Origin: JAFGOG01 sp034429215
GTDB taxonomy: Bacteria > Chloroflexota > Anaerolineae > JAAYZQ01
Reading direction: 5' to 3'
NCBI GenBank assembly: GCA_034429215.1
Contig: DAOUGI010000080.1
Coordinates: 40,756 to 104,755, forward strand
Length of the DNA: 64,000 nt
In this document: piece by piece, positions 10,019 to 19,018 of the stretch
Layout: each line of letters opens with the position of its first letter
Position numbering within the stretch: the stretch's first letter is position 1
Made by a program: the position numbers and the translations under genes
Notes under the pieces: model-generated
What the model was told of the DNA's origin: nothing
The model's input: only the letters and a program-made list of their open reading frames with translations
The model's database searches: none

Positions 10019-10047
10019 TTGCCTTTTCCTTTTGACGGTGGTACAAT
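10019..10047 (+). promoter_or_regulatory. Promoter for the GNAT gene
   Basis: TTGCCT (10019-10024), 17-base spacer, TACAAT (10042-10047) preceded by TGG. It lies back to back with the hisS promoter. Confidence 0.6.
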
Positions 10048-10074
10048 CAAGACAAGCTCAATGGGGATGGGAAA

Positions 10075-10608
10075 ATGATCGTTCGTGCAGCAACATTAGC
10101 CGACCTGAACTGCTGTTTGACGTTGGAGCGGACCAGCGCGACCGACCACGTGTGGCAAATGAAGGTCGAGGAAAGCGAATCTGAGGTCGGTGTGACCTTT
10201 CACGTCGTCCGCCTGCCGCGCACAATGCGGGCCGAATATCCGCGCGGCACCGACCAGATTATCGAGGACTGGGAGCGGCAAGCGGGGTTCCTGGTGGCCG
10301 AGGTGGACGGCGAGGTGCGAGGGTACGTCGATGTGCTGCCCAGGCCCTGGCAGGGGATGGCCTGGGTGGCCAACCTGGCGGTGGAACCGGCTTATCGCCG
10401 CCGCGGGATCGCTATAGCACTGATGCGCAACGCCAGCCAATGGGCCAGGGAACAGGGGTTGCAGAGCATGACAGTGGAAGCGACGACCAAGAATTATCCG
10501 GCCATTTGCCTGTATCAGAAGCTGGGGTTCAAGTTCTGCGGTTTCGACGATCATTACTACCCAAACCAGGATATTGCCCTCTTTTTTGTGCAGATGTTGC
10601 GAAAATAG
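10075..10608 (+). CDS. GNAT-family N-acetyltransferase
   Basis: 177 residues. GNAT enzymes transfer an acetyl group from acetyl-CoA to an amine. The acetyl-CoA-binding motif A is clear: VANLAVEPAYRRRGIAIALMRNASQWAREQG (about 100-130), preceded by the strand GFLVAEVDGEVRGYVDV and followed by the motif B NYPAICLYQKLGFKFCG. The closest well-known shape is RimI-like, but this occurs across the family and the substrate is unknown. The start has a short 5' leader from the promoter at 10019-10047. Confidence 0.9.
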   Translation: MIVRAATLADLNCCLTLERTSATDHVWQMKVEESESEVGVTFHVVRLPRTMRAEYPRGTDQIIEDWERQAGFLVAEVDGEVRGYVDVLPRPWQGMAWVANLAVEPAYRRRGIAIALMRNASQWAREQGLQSMTVEATTKNYPAICLYQKLGFKFCGFDDHYYPNQDIALFFVQMLRK

Positions 10609-10617
10609 GTGTTCGTA

Positions 10618-10639
10618 GAGATCCGGAATTGCGGATCTC
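10618..10639. other. Short inverted repeat after the GNAT gene
   Basis: Arms GAGATCCG (10618-10625) and CGGATCTC (10632-10639) with a 6-base loop; no T-run follows, so its role as a terminator is doubtful. Confidence 0.35.
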
Positions 10640-10706
10640 GGATGTTGGGCCGGTGTACCTTCGGATGCAGCGGGATCGATTGGTGAGGATGTAGGGCTGG
10701 CGTTTA

Positions 10707-12641
10707 ATGGGCGATTTTGGAGCGCTGTTGACCAGTGTCCTGAACCTGGCAAACCAGGTTCTGTCAGCCACGGTCGTCTTGACCGCATTTTCTCTGCTCA
10801 TTTACCTGCTGACCCACAATTTTCGCAGCCCGGTAGCCCGCGCTTTTTGCGCGCTGCTGGGCGCGGTGTTGATCGTCTACGTCGGCGACGTGGTCCTCTA
10901 CGAGGCCTCGGCGAGCTCGGTCGAGCGCTGGCTCAAGTTCCAATGGATTGGCATCGCTCTGACGCCGGCCGCCTATCTCCACTTTTCCGCCACCGTGCTG
11001 CGCACGACCAACCTGCGGTCGCGCGGCCGGGAGATTGCCATCCTAATCGGCTACCTGCTCAGCTTGGGCTTTCTGGGCCTCGCCTTTTTCACGCCGTGGG
11101 TGGTGTACGATGGGGTGTACCTCCCCAAGCAGTCCCATCTGGCCGCCGGGCCGTTGTTCTGGACTTTTGCCCTCTATTTCCTTGTCACGGTAGCCTGGGG
11201 GGCGTTCAACATCGGCCGCGCCAAACAGCGCTGCCTGACGCGTGCTTCGCGCCGACGGATGACCTACCTGGAGCTGGCCTTCTTCGGCCCCGGGCTAGGT
11301 GTCTTTCCCTACATGTTGTTCACCAGCCTGCCGCAGAGCCTGCCAGACAACCTATTCCTGGCGATCCTGTTCGTCGGCAACGTCAGCGTCCTGGTGATGA
11401 TCGTCCTGCTGGCCTACAGTGTCGCTTACTTTGGCGTGCTGACGCCCGACCGAGTGGTCAAGCACAACCTGATCCACTATCTGCTGCGCGGGCCTTTTGT
11501 CGGGGCGATGGTCATCTTTGTGATGCTGACGATACCCCCGGTGCAGCGCATTCTGGGACTGCCCCGCGATACCGTGCTCATCTTTGCCGTGGTCGGCCTG
11601 ATCGTCTTTTCGCAGATCGTCATCAATCGGCTCAAGCCGATCATCGATCGCATTATCTACCGCCAGGATCAGGAAGAGATTTCCTGGATCCAGACGCTCG
11701 ACCGGCGGCTGCTGACCACTGCCGATCTGAGCGGCTTTTTGGAAAACACCCTGGCAGCCATGTGCGACCTGTTACAGGTGCGGACGGCCTTTGTCGCAGT
11801 GTGGGCCGGCGGCGAGTACCGCCTCGAAGCCGCATGCGGCGATCGAGCTGAAGCCGAGCGGCTCCTGGAAGAACAGAACCTGAGCGCCTTGACCGCGGCC
11901 GCGGGCAGCGAAGAAAATGGCTCCGGTTTTGTGGCCGCCAGCGGATTCTGGTTGGCCCCGCTCTACAGCCAGACGAGCGATGTCCGGCTGGGCATCCTGG
12001 GCGCCAGCGCCCGGGCAGCAATTCCCGACTTGAAGCCGGAAGAACAGAAGCTAGCCTCGCTGCTGATCGGCAAGGCCCGCGAGGCGATGGAAGATCGCTA
12101 TTTGCAGCAGAATGTTTTCGACACACTGCGCCGCATCCTGCCCGATATCGAGCGCCTGCGCCGCTGGCGCGATGTCACCCGGTATGCCGGGTCGCCGCCG
12201 ATGGAGATCATCGGGGATAGTCCGATCGATTCGCCCGAGTTCCAGCAGTGGGTCAAGGATGCACTAAGTCACTATTGGGGTGGGCCCAAGCTCACCGAGA
12301 GCCCGCTCCTCAGCCTGCGTGTTGTCCAGGCTGCGCTCCGCGAGCACGGCGGCAATCCGGTCTCTGCGCTGCGCCTGGTGCTGACCGAGGCCATCGAAAG
12401 GCTGCGGCCCGAAGGCGAACGCAAGATGACGACTTCCGACTGGATCCTGTATAATATCCTGGAAATGAGGTTCCTGCGCGGGCTGCGGGTCCGAGACATA
12501 GCCGGGCGGTTGGCGATGAGCGAGTCGGATATGTATCGCAAGCAGCGGGTGGCCATCAACCAAGTAGCCCAGGTGCTGGCCGACCTGGAACAGAGCGAAA
12601 CAGCGCTGGAGAAAGAGACCGAAAAGAGCAAGGTGAACTAA
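10707..12641 (+). CDS. Multi-membrane sensor with GAF domain and C-terminal helix-turn-helix
   Basis: 644 residues. The first 300 contain about eight or nine hydrophobic helices in the style of the 7TM N-terminal sensor region of histidine kinases. Residues about 335-465 read as a GAF-like domain (DLSGFLENTLAAMCDLLQVRTAFVAVW then GLAPLYSQ-type strands). No kinase H-box, N-box or G-box follows. Instead the end (about 575-630) carries RGLRVRDIAGRLAMSESDMYRKQRVAINQVAQVL, which looks like a helix-turn-helix. The inferred role is a membrane-tethered sensor that acts directly on DNA or recruits a partner. The family is unknown to me. The ribosome site is weak. Confidence 0.75.
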   Translation: MGDFGALLTSVLNLANQVLSATVVLTAFSLLIYLLTHNFRSPVARAFCALLGAVLIVYVGDVVLYEASASSVERWLKFQWIGIALTPAAYLHFSATVLRTTNLRSRGREIAILIGYLLSLGFLGLAFFTPWVVYDGVYLPKQSHLAAGPLFWTFALYFLVTVAWGAFNIGRAKQRCLTRASRRRMTYLELAFFGPGLGVFPYMLFTSLPQSLPDNLFLAILFVGNVSVLVMIVLLAYSVAYFGVLTPDRVVKHNLIHYLLRGPFVGAMVIFVMLTIPPVQRILGLPRDTVLIFAVVGLIVFSQIVINRLKPIIDRIIYRQDQEEISWIQTLDRRLLTTADLSGFLENTLAAMCDLLQVRTAFVAVWAGGEYRLEAACGDRAEAERLLEEQNLSALTAAAGSEENGSGFVAASGFWLAPLYSQTSDVRLGILGASARAAIPDLKPEEQKLASLLIGKAREAMEDRYLQQNVFDTLRRILPDIERLRRWRDVTRYAGSPPMEIIGDSPIDSPEFQQWVKDALSHYWGGPKLTESPLLSLRVVQAALREHGGNPVSALRLVLTEAIERLRPEGERKMTTSDWILYNILEMRFLRGLRVRDIAGRLAMSESDMYRKQRVAINQVAQVLADLEQSETALEKETEKSKVN

Positions 12642-12718
12642 CTCTTGGCTGCACTCCCTGGCCTGGCCACCAGGGCAGACAGCATGACAGATGACAGGCG
12701 TGGGGTAGAGGCAGAGCG

Positions 12719-13741
12719 ATGGAGTCGATGGCAGCTTGGCAGGGAAAAGCGCTGGACGAGAACTACTGGCAACGATCGCTGGAAGAGGATCATTGGGCGG
12801 CGTTGTTGGAACAGGGGGAGACTCCCCCATCCACCGACCCGGCCGCCGACGATCAGCGGGCAGCCAAGCCGGCAGCCGAGCCAATTGCGGACGGGCCGGC
12901 GCCGACTGAAGATAACGCCCCAAACGACGGGAATTCCTGGTCGGCAGCCCAGGCTGCCATGCAAAAGGGGGAGCTGTTCTCCCTGGCCATCTCGGGCGCC
13001 AACCGGGGCGGGCTGCTGGTCGAATGGAACGGATTGCCGGGTTTTGTTCCGGCTTCTCACCTAAAGATCGTGTTACGCAATATGGATCAACACGAGCGGA
13101 TGTCGGAGCTGGCGAGCCGGGTAGGCGATTCAGTCACAGTACGCCTGATCGAGGTCGATCCCGAGCAGAAGCGGCTGGTTTTTTCCGAGCGGGCCGCCTG
13201 GCCAGAGACGCGAGCCAGCTCATCGATCCTCAGTCGCCTATGCCCCGGCCACGTCTGCCACGGCGCGATCAGCAGCGTGACCTCTTTTGGCGCGTTCGTC
13301 GATCTGGGCGGAGTGGAAGGCCTGATCCACATTTCAGAGATCTCCTGGGATCGGGTGCGCCACCCCGGCGACGTGCTGGCGCCCGGCCAAGAGGTAGAGG
13401 TGTATGTCATGGGGGTCAACCCCGATCAGGAACGGATCGCACTGAGCCTGAAGCGACTGCGCCCCAACCCCTGGTCGCTGGCCGGAGCGAACTATCAAGT
13501 CGGTCAAATTCTCGAAGGCACGGTGACCAACGTGGTCAGTTTCGGCGCCTTTGTTCGGATCGAAGAAGGGCTGGAAGGCTTGATCCACGTCACGGAGCTG
13601 GCCGAAGGCAACTTTTTGCACCCGCGCAACGTTGTGCACGAGGGGGAAACCGTCAAGGTACGTGTCTTGAATATCGATACGGCCAACCGCCGCCTTGGCC
13701 TGAGCCTGCGCCAGGCCTACAGCGCAGAATTTGACGCGTGA
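12719..13741 (+). CDS. Protein with three S1 RNA-binding domains
   Basis: 340 residues. After an acidic, low-complexity N-terminus of about 75 residues come three S1 domains: about 78-160 (degenerate), 174-244 and 258-330. The second and third show the classic pattern SFGAFVDLGGVEGLIHISE and SFGAFVRIEEGLEGLIHVTE, with closing LSLKRL and LSLRQA. The architecture resembles a shortened ribosomal protein S1 and the S1-type proteins of Gram-positives, so an RNA-binding role in translation or mRNA decay is likely. The stop is 10 bases before ftsK, suggesting cotranscription. Confidence 0.9.
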   Translation: MESMAAWQGKALDENYWQRSLEEDHWAALLEQGETPPSTDPAADDQRAAKPAAEPIADGPAPTEDNAPNDGNSWSAAQAAMQKGELFSLAISGANRGGLLVEWNGLPGFVPASHLKIVLRNMDQHERMSELASRVGDSVTVRLIEVDPEQKRLVFSERAAWPETRASSSILSRLCPGHVCHGAISSVTSFGAFVDLGGVEGLIHISEISWDRVRHPGDVLAPGQEVEVYVMGVNPDQERIALSLKRLRPNPWSLAGANYQVGQILEGTVTNVVSFGAFVRIEEGLEGLIHVTELAEGNFLHPRNVVHEGETVKVRVLNIDTANRRLGLSLRQAYSAEFDA

Positions 13742-13751
13742 GGGGACAAGA

Positions 13752-16022
13752 ATGAGCCGCCGACGCACTCGACAGGTTAAAAAGTCGCCCTCGCTGTGGC
13801 AGAGGCTGAAAAGCTGGTATGCCAAGCACCCGATAAAGGGAGGGCTGCCACGCGAGGCACTCGGCGCAGTGCTGCTGATCGTGGCCGCGATCACCCTGTT
13901 AGGCCTTTTCCGCATCTCCTCGGGCAAGGCCCTCGACTGGTGGGCCACCACCTGGCACCAGTTGTTTGGCTGGGTGGCCTATCCCCTGGTCCTCGTCGTC
14001 GGGGGCCTGGGTTTATGGCTGGTGTGGGGCCAACTGCGGCAACGGCTGCCGATCACACCGTCGATGGCGATCGGACTGGAGCTGCTGTTCCTGGCCGTCA
14101 TGGCAGGCAGCCACCTGCCCTTGGTCCTCCGCCAAGGCCCTGACGAGGCCCTGCTCGCGGCCAGGGAGGGGCGGGCCGGCGGCTATGTCGGCTATGCCCT
14201 GGCCGTCCGCCTCGCCGATAACCTGGGCACCGTCATCAGCGCCGTGCTGCTGCTGGCTGTGTTCCTGTTTGCGCTGTACCTGCTGTTCTCCCTGGCCTAC
14301 GCGGAGATTGCGGAACCGGCCCTGCGGGCTGTCCAATATTGGGGCCGGCGCTTGGGCCGGCGGATCGTCGCCGTCTTGAGCCGGTGGCAGACATCCCGGC
14401 AGGGCGAGCCGGTCACGCCAGAGCTGCCCGAGATTCCCTGGTGGGAGCAGGAAGAGGATCCGGCCCAATCCAGGCGGCCGGGCAGGAAACCGGCCGACCG
14501 CCAACAGCGGACCCGGCCGGTCTCTCCGCGCCTGAGCACCGGCCAACTGCCTCCACTCGATCTGCTGGACCCGCCCGCCGCCCACACCTACGGCGACGCC
14601 GACGTACAGCGCAAGATCCAGATCCTGGAAGAGACCCTGTCCAGCTTTGGCGTGCCGGCCGATGTCGTCGAGGTCAACCAAGGGCCGACCGTCACCCAAT
14701 TCGGGGTCGATCCGGGCTATATCGAGCGGCCGGGACCGGAGGGGCAGGTCAAGCGACAGCGGGTGCGGGTGGCCCGCATCGCCGCGCTGGTCAACGACCT
14801 GGCACTGGCTCTGGCGGCATCGCCCATCCGCATCGAGGCGCCGGTCCCCGGCCGGCCGGTGGTCGGCATCGAGGTGCCCAACGAAACCGTATCACTGGTG
14901 TCGTTGCGAAACGTGCTCGATTCGCCTGCCTTCCGGCGCATCAACTCCCGGCTGGCCATCGCCCTGGGGGAGGATGTGTCGGGCCATCCCTTCGCCGTGG
15001 ACCTGGCCCTCATGCCTCACCTGCTGATCGCCGGGGCCACGGGCTCGGGCAAGAGCGTGTGCATCAACACCATTATCTGCTGCCTGCTGTGCAACAACAC
15101 TCCTAACGATCTCAAGCTGCTGATGGTCGATCCCAAGATGGTGGAGCTGGTCGGCTACAACGGCATCCCCCACCTGATGGCACCGGTGGTAGTAGACGTC
15201 GAGCAGGTCGTCGGCGGATTGGCCTGGATCACCCGCCAGATGGACCAGCGCTACAAGCTGTTCAACAAGGCCGGCGTGCGCAACCTGCAAGAGTACAACC
15301 GCCAGATCAGCCGCCGCAAGCGCAGCGAGGAGGAGCCGCTGCCGACCCTGATCGTGCTGATCGACGAGCTGGCCGATATGATGATGGTTGCCCCTGATGA
15401 AGTCGAGCGGCACATCTGCCGGATAGCGCAGATGGGCCGGGCAACCGGTATCCACCTGGTGATCGCGACGCAGCGGCCGAGCGTGGACGTGGTCACCGGG
15501 CTGATCAAGGCCAACTTTCCGGCACGGATCAGCTTCGCGGTCACCAGCCAGACCGATTCGCGGGTCATCATCGACCAGGGGGGGGCGGAGCAACTACTCG
15601 GCCGGGGTGACATGCTGTTCATGGCCCCCCAACAGCCGGCGCCGATCCGGCTGCAGGGCTGCTACGTGTCCGATAAAGAGATCGACCGGCTGATCGACTT
15701 TTGGCGGAACGAAGAACCGAGCTGGCCCGAGCAACTGCCACTGCCCTGGATGGACGAGGCGGAGGAAGAGGGCAGCGACGACCTGTTGGAGCAGGCTATC
15801 AAGCTGGCACGGGGGAGGGATCGATTGTCGACCTCGTTTGTGCAGCGCCAACTGCGGATCGGCTTTCCCCGCGCCGCCCGGCTGATGGATCAGTTAGAGG
15901 ACGAGGGGATCGTCGGCCCCGACGAGGGGGGCGGCCGCGGCCGCGAGGTGTTGATCGGCAGCAAGCCGGGGATCGATTTCGACGAGATAGAAGAACGGCT
16001 GCCGGGCGAAGAGCCGAACTAG
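13752..16022 (+). CDS. ftsK: FtsK/SpoIIIE-family DNA translocase
   Basis: 756 residues from the ATG at 13752 (GAGGGGA site). The protein pumps DNA at the division septum. The N-terminus has four or five membrane helices (about 35-190), then a short linker, the alpha/beta core and the motor. Walker A is GATGSGKS (428-435), Walker B is LIVLIDELADMMM, and ATQRPSVDVVTGLIKANFPARISF is the family signature. The last 65 residues (LLEQAIKLARGRDRLSTSFVQRQLRIGF...) are the gamma winged helix that reads the orienting DNA motif. The linker is short, closer to SpoIIIE than to E. coli FtsK. Confidence 0.95.
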   Translation: MSRRRTRQVKKSPSLWQRLKSWYAKHPIKGGLPREALGAVLLIVAAITLLGLFRISSGKALDWWATTWHQLFGWVAYPLVLVVGGLGLWLVWGQLRQRLPITPSMAIGLELLFLAVMAGSHLPLVLRQGPDEALLAAREGRAGGYVGYALAVRLADNLGTVISAVLLLAVFLFALYLLFSLAYAEIAEPALRAVQYWGRRLGRRIVAVLSRWQTSRQGEPVTPELPEIPWWEQEEDPAQSRRPGRKPADRQQRTRPVSPRLSTGQLPPLDLLDPPAAHTYGDADVQRKIQILEETLSSFGVPADVVEVNQGPTVTQFGVDPGYIERPGPEGQVKRQRVRVARIAALVNDLALALAASPIRIEAPVPGRPVVGIEVPNETVSLVSLRNVLDSPAFRRINSRLAIALGEDVSGHPFAVDLALMPHLLIAGATGSGKSVCINTIICCLLCNNTPNDLKLLMVDPKMVELVGYNGIPHLMAPVVVDVEQVVGGLAWITRQMDQRYKLFNKAGVRNLQEYNRQISRRKRSEEEPLPTLIVLIDELADMMMVAPDEVERHICRIAQMGRATGIHLVIATQRPSVDVVTGLIKANFPARISFAVTSQTDSRVIIDQGGAEQLLGRGDMLFMAPQQPAPIRLQGCYVSDKEIDRLIDFWRNEEPSWPEQLPLPWMDEAEEEGSDDLLEQAIKLARGRDRLSTSFVQRQLRIGFPRAARLMDQLEDEGIVGPDEGGGRGREVLIGSKPGIDFDEIEERLPGEEPN

Positions 16023-16052
16023 CAAACGCCAGCGGGGGATGGGGAGGGTGCT

Positions 16053-16832
16053 ATGATCCGCATCGGTACGAGCGGCTACAGTTACGACGACTGGGTCGGC
16101 CCATTTTACCCGGCCGACCTCAAGAAATCGGACTGGCTGGAGTTCTACGCCCGCCATTTTGACACGACAGAGTTAAACTTTAGCTACTACCGCCAGCCCG
16201 AGGCCAGGATGCTGGAACGGATGGCAGGCAAGGTGCCGCCCGGATTTGTGTTTACGATCAAGGCGTTCCAGGGCCTGACCCACGAGCGGGCTGAGGACAA
16301 TGCCGGCGAGTTCCAGACCTTCGTGGAGGCGCTGGCACCACTGATCGACCAGAGCAAGCTCGGCTGCGTGCTGGCCCAGTTCCCCTTTTCCTTCCACGCC
16401 ACTCCGGAGAATGTGGATTATGTGAAGCTGTGCCGCGAGCGTTTTGGCGATTTGGCGGTGGTGATCGAGTTTCGAAACCGGGAGTGGCTGACGCCGGCCA
16501 TGTTCCAGTTGCTGCGCGAGCAGCGGCTGGGGTTTTGCTGCGTAGACGAGCCGCAGTTCAGCAGCCTGATGCCGCCCGTCGCCGAGGCGACGGCGCCGGT
16601 GGCATACGTACGATTTCATGGGCGAAACGCGAAGAAATGGTGGAAGCACGAGCAGGCCTACGAGCGGTACGATTACACCTACTCGGACGAGGAGCTTGAA
16701 GAGTGGGTGCCCAGGATCGAAAAGCTCGCCGCCGAAGCCCAGACCACCTTCGCCTTTGCCAACAACCACTTTCAGGGGCAGGCGATTACGACCGCCCGCC
16801 AGCTCGCTATGCTGTTGGGACAGGCCGAATAA
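16053..16832 (+). CDS. DUF72 (YecE-like) protein
   Basis: 259 residues. The start IRIGTSGYSYDDWVGPFYP followed by EFYARHFDTTELNFSYYR is the DUF72 signature, a TIM-barrel-like family of unknown biochemical role. Further conserved blocks are FTIKAFQGLTHER, GCVLAQFPFSF, VVIEFRNREW and YVRFHGRN. Length is normal. The ATG has a GGGGAGGG site 30 bases after the ftsK stop, so it may be cotranscribed with ftsK. Confidence 0.92.
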   Translation: MIRIGTSGYSYDDWVGPFYPADLKKSDWLEFYARHFDTTELNFSYYRQPEARMLERMAGKVPPGFVFTIKAFQGLTHERAEDNAGEFQTFVEALAPLIDQSKLGCVLAQFPFSFHATPENVDYVKLCRERFGDLAVVIEFRNREWLTPAMFQLLREQRLGFCCVDEPQFSSLMPPVAEATAPVAYVRFHGRNAKKWWKHEQAYERYDYTYSDEELEEWVPRIEKLAAEAQTTFAFANNHFQGQAITTARQLAMLLGQAE

Positions 16833-16866
16833 CCTGCGGGTGGACTTGCTTTTGGGAGGCTGGCTT

Positions 16867-16895
16867 TTGACAAAGGCGGTCGCCTGGAGTAGAAT
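16867..16895 (+). promoter_or_regulatory. Promoter for yebC-ruvC-ruvA
   Basis: TTGACA (16867-16872), 17-base spacer, TAGAAT (16890-16895). The yebC start follows at 16964. Confidence 0.65.
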
Positions 16896-16963
16896 GTTTG
16901 ATCGGCTAAACACCTATCCGACACTGGGTAGTAGATGTAATCTGTAGCAAGGGGCGTATTGAT

Positions 16964-17719
16964 ATGTCTGGACACAGCCATTGGGCAACCATTAAACGAA
17001 AAAAGGGCGCGACCGATGCCAAGAGAGGGCAGACTATTACCAAGTTTGGCAAAGAGATCGCTATCGCCGCGCGTGAGGGGGGGCCGGACCCGGATTCCAA
17101 CTTTAAGCTGAGGCTGGTGATCGACAAAGCCAAAGCAGCCAACATGCCCAAGGAAAACATTGAGCGGGCCATCCGCCGGGGCGCCGGCCTGGAAAAGGCC
17201 GAGGCCCTGGAAGAGTCGATGTACGAAGGGTACGGCCCGGGCGGCGTGGCGGTCTTGGTCCACGTGGTGACCGACAACCGCAACCGAGCCGTGTCTGACG
17301 TCCGCCGCCTGTTCAACCGGGTGGGCGGCGCTCTGGGCGAGGCAGGCTGCGTGGCCTGGCAGTTCGAGGAAAAGGGCTATATCACCGTCGAGGCCAACGG
17401 CCGCGACCAGGATGAGATCTTTAACATCGCCGTCGAGTATGGCGCCGACGACGTGGCCATGGGTGGGGACGTGATCGAGATCTTTACTGCCCCGGAGAAT
17501 TTTGAGACGGTGCGGGAGGCGATCGCGGGGCGGGGCATCCCCATTGCTTCGGCCGAGGTTTCGAGGGTACCAAAGACGACCATCGTCCTGGAAGAGAAGC
17601 AGGCCTTCCAGACCATGACCTTGATCAACGGGCTGGAGGATCTGGACGATGTGGCAGAGGTCTTTTCGAACCTGGACATCTCGGACGAGCTGATGGCCAA
17701 ATTCGAGGAACAGGAATAG
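16964..17719 (+). CDS. YebC/PmpR-family protein
   Basis: 251 residues. The start SGHSHWATIKRKKGATDAKRG is diagnostic of the family, as are FGKEIAIAAREGGPDPDSN, MPKENIERAIRRGAG and EGYGPGGVAVLVHVVTDNRNR. Family members have been described as transcriptional regulators and more recently as factors that ease ribosome stalling; which applies here is unknown. It leads the ruvC-ruvA operon, a common arrangement, and its TAG overlaps the GTG of ruvC by one base. Confidence 0.95.
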   Translation: MSGHSHWATIKRKKGATDAKRGQTITKFGKEIAIAAREGGPDPDSNFKLRLVIDKAKAANMPKENIERAIRRGAGLEKAEALEESMYEGYGPGGVAVLVHVVTDNRNRAVSDVRRLFNRVGGALGEAGCVAWQFEEKGYITVEANGRDQDEIFNIAVEYGADDVAMGGDVIEIFTAPENFETVREAIAGRGIPIASAEVSRVPKTTIVLEEKQAFQTMTLINGLEDLDDVAEVFSNLDISDELMAKFEEQE

Positions 17720-18210
17720 TGCTGGTCCTGGGCATTGACCCAGGCACAGCCATCACCGGCTACGGGCTGGTGCGCGAGGACGAGGAGGGGTTGGCCCTGG
17801 TCGGGTGTGGCGTCATTACCACGCCGGCCGATCAGCCGCTGCCCCAACGCTTGCAGGCCATTTACCATGGCCTGACGGCTATCATCGGCCAACACCAGCC
17901 CGATCAGGTTGCGGTCGAAGAGCTGTTCTTCAGCCGGAATGTGCGCACAGCGCTCAGCGTCGGCCAGGCGCGGGGCGTGGTGCTGCTAGCCGCCGCCGAG
18001 GCCGGTCTGCCGCTGCACGAGTACAAACCCTTGGAAGTGAAACAGACCGTCGCCGGCTATGGCGGCGCCGACAAGCGCCAGGTACAAGAGATGGTCCGGA
18101 TGTTGCTCAACCTGGAGCAGGTCCCCGAGCCAGACGACGCCGCCGATGCGGTGGCCGTAGCGGTGTGCCACATCCATTCGGCGCGGATGAGGGCATTGAT
18201 TGGTGGGTAG
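17719..18210 (+). CDS. ruvC: Holliday junction resolvase RuvC
   Basis: 163 residues with a GTG start overlapping the yebC stop by one base. RuvC cuts four-way DNA junctions. Catalytic acidic residues are visible in LGIDPGTAITGYG (Asp7), VEELFF and the C-terminal DDAADAVAVAVCH. Length is normal. It is followed after six bases by ruvA, so the two act together with a RuvB encoded elsewhere, which is not present in this window. Confidence 0.96.
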   Translation: MLVLGIDPGTAITGYGLVREDEEGLALVGCGVITTPADQPLPQRLQAIYHGLTAIIGQHQPDQVAVEELFFSRNVRTALSVGQARGVVLLAAAEAGLPLHEYKPLEVKQTVAGYGGADKRQVQEMVRMLLNLEQVPEPDDAADAVAVAVCHIHSARMRALIGG

Positions 18211-18216
18211 AAGAGG

Positions 18217-18801
18217 ATGATTGCCAGTCTGAGCGGCACGCTGGCTGCTATCGGCAAAGGCTTTGTCGTGGTCCAGGTCGGCGGCGTGGGCTTGAGGGTT
18301 TTTGTGCCCAGAACGCTGCTTGACAGCCAGCCCGGGCCCGGCCAGGAGATCCAGCTCTTTACCCACCTGCACGTCCGCGAGAATGAGCTGACCCTGTTCG
18401 GATTTGGCTCGGAGGAGGAGCTGGCCCTGTTTCGCCTGCTGCAAACGGTGTCGGGTGTGGGACCCAAGGCCGCGTTGTCGATCCTGTCCGCCCTGCCTGC
18501 CGACCGGCTGCGGCTGGCAATAGCGGAGGAGGACGCCGCTACCCTGTCGCGCGTGCCGGGCATCGGGCCCAAAACGGCCAAGAAGCTGGTGTTCGACTTG
18601 AAGGATAAGGTTGCCGCCGAGCTGCCGGGGGCCGGCCCCCGGCCGGCGATCAGCGAGGCCGATATCGACCTGATCGCCGCGCTCACCGGCCTGGGCTATA
18701 GTGTGGCCGAGGCACAGGAAGCGATCCGGTCGCTGCCCCGGGAGGCCCTGCCTTTCGAGGAGCGGGTCCGATTGGCTCTCGTCTTTTTCGCCAAAACATA
18801 A
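18217..18801 (+). CDS. ruvA: Holliday junction helicase subunit RuvA
   Basis: 194 residues. RuvA binds the junction and recruits the RuvB motor. The N-terminal OB-fold starts MIASLSGTLAAIGKGFVVVQVGGVG. The paired helix-hairpin-helix motifs are FRLLQTVSGVGPKAALSIL and LSRVPGIGPKTAKKLVFDLKDK. The C-terminal domain that contacts RuvB (LIAALTGLGYSVAEAQEAIRSL) is intact. A perfect terminator follows immediately at 18801. Confidence 0.96.
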   Translation: MIASLSGTLAAIGKGFVVVQVGGVGLRVFVPRTLLDSQPGPGQEIQLFTHLHVRENELTLFGFGSEEELALFRLLQTVSGVGPKAALSILSALPADRLRLAIAEEDAATLSRVPGIGPKTAKKLVFDLKDKVAAELPGAGPRPAISEADIDLIAALTGLGYSVAEAQEAIRSLPREALPFEERVRLALVFFAKT

Positions 18802-18836
18802 GGCCTGACAGAATCTGTCAGGCCTCTTTCTTTTGA
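18801..18836 (+). terminator. Terminator of the yebC-ruvCA operon
   Basis: Arms AGGCCTGACAG (18801-18811) and CTGTCAGGCCT (18815-18825), 3-base loop, followed by CTTTCTTTT. It overlaps the 3' end of the converging DUF951 gene. Confidence 0.88.
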
Positions 18837-19018
18837 ACGATGGCCGCGAGGCGCTTGTTAAAGGTGGCGCGGTCCAGGAGCACTCGCCGGCCGCAGGTCA
18901 GACATTTCAGCCCGATGTCGGCGCCGATGCGCACCACCTGCCACTGGTAGCTACCGCACGGGTGCGGCTTGCGCAACCGGACGACGTCGCCCACCTGGAT
19001 GCTGGCTGGGCCGCTCAT
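18818..19018 (-). CDS. DUF951-family small protein
   Basis: 66 residues. The pattern VGDVVRLRKPHPCGSYQWQVVRIGADIGLKCLTCGRRVLLDR matches the DUF951 family, small proteins with a metal-binding-like cysteine pair (CLTC) often found near replication or translation genes. The function is unknown. Its ATG overlaps the stop of the GDPD gene by four bases (ATGA), so the two form one transcription unit. Confidence 0.88.
   Translation of the reverse strand: MSGPASIQVGDVVRLRKPHPCGSYQWQVVRIGADIGLKCLTCGRRVLLDRATFNKRLAAIVQKKEA

Noticed and set aside
10847..11851. Overlapping Arg-rich open frame inside the membrane-GAF gene
   Set aside because: Composition (Arg, Pro, Gly) is that of a shifted frame; the main frame has clean membrane helices.
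13731..13751. Upstream start for ftsK within the S1-protein gene
   Set aside because: The ATG at 13752 has a GAGGGGA site and gives a normal basic N-terminus.
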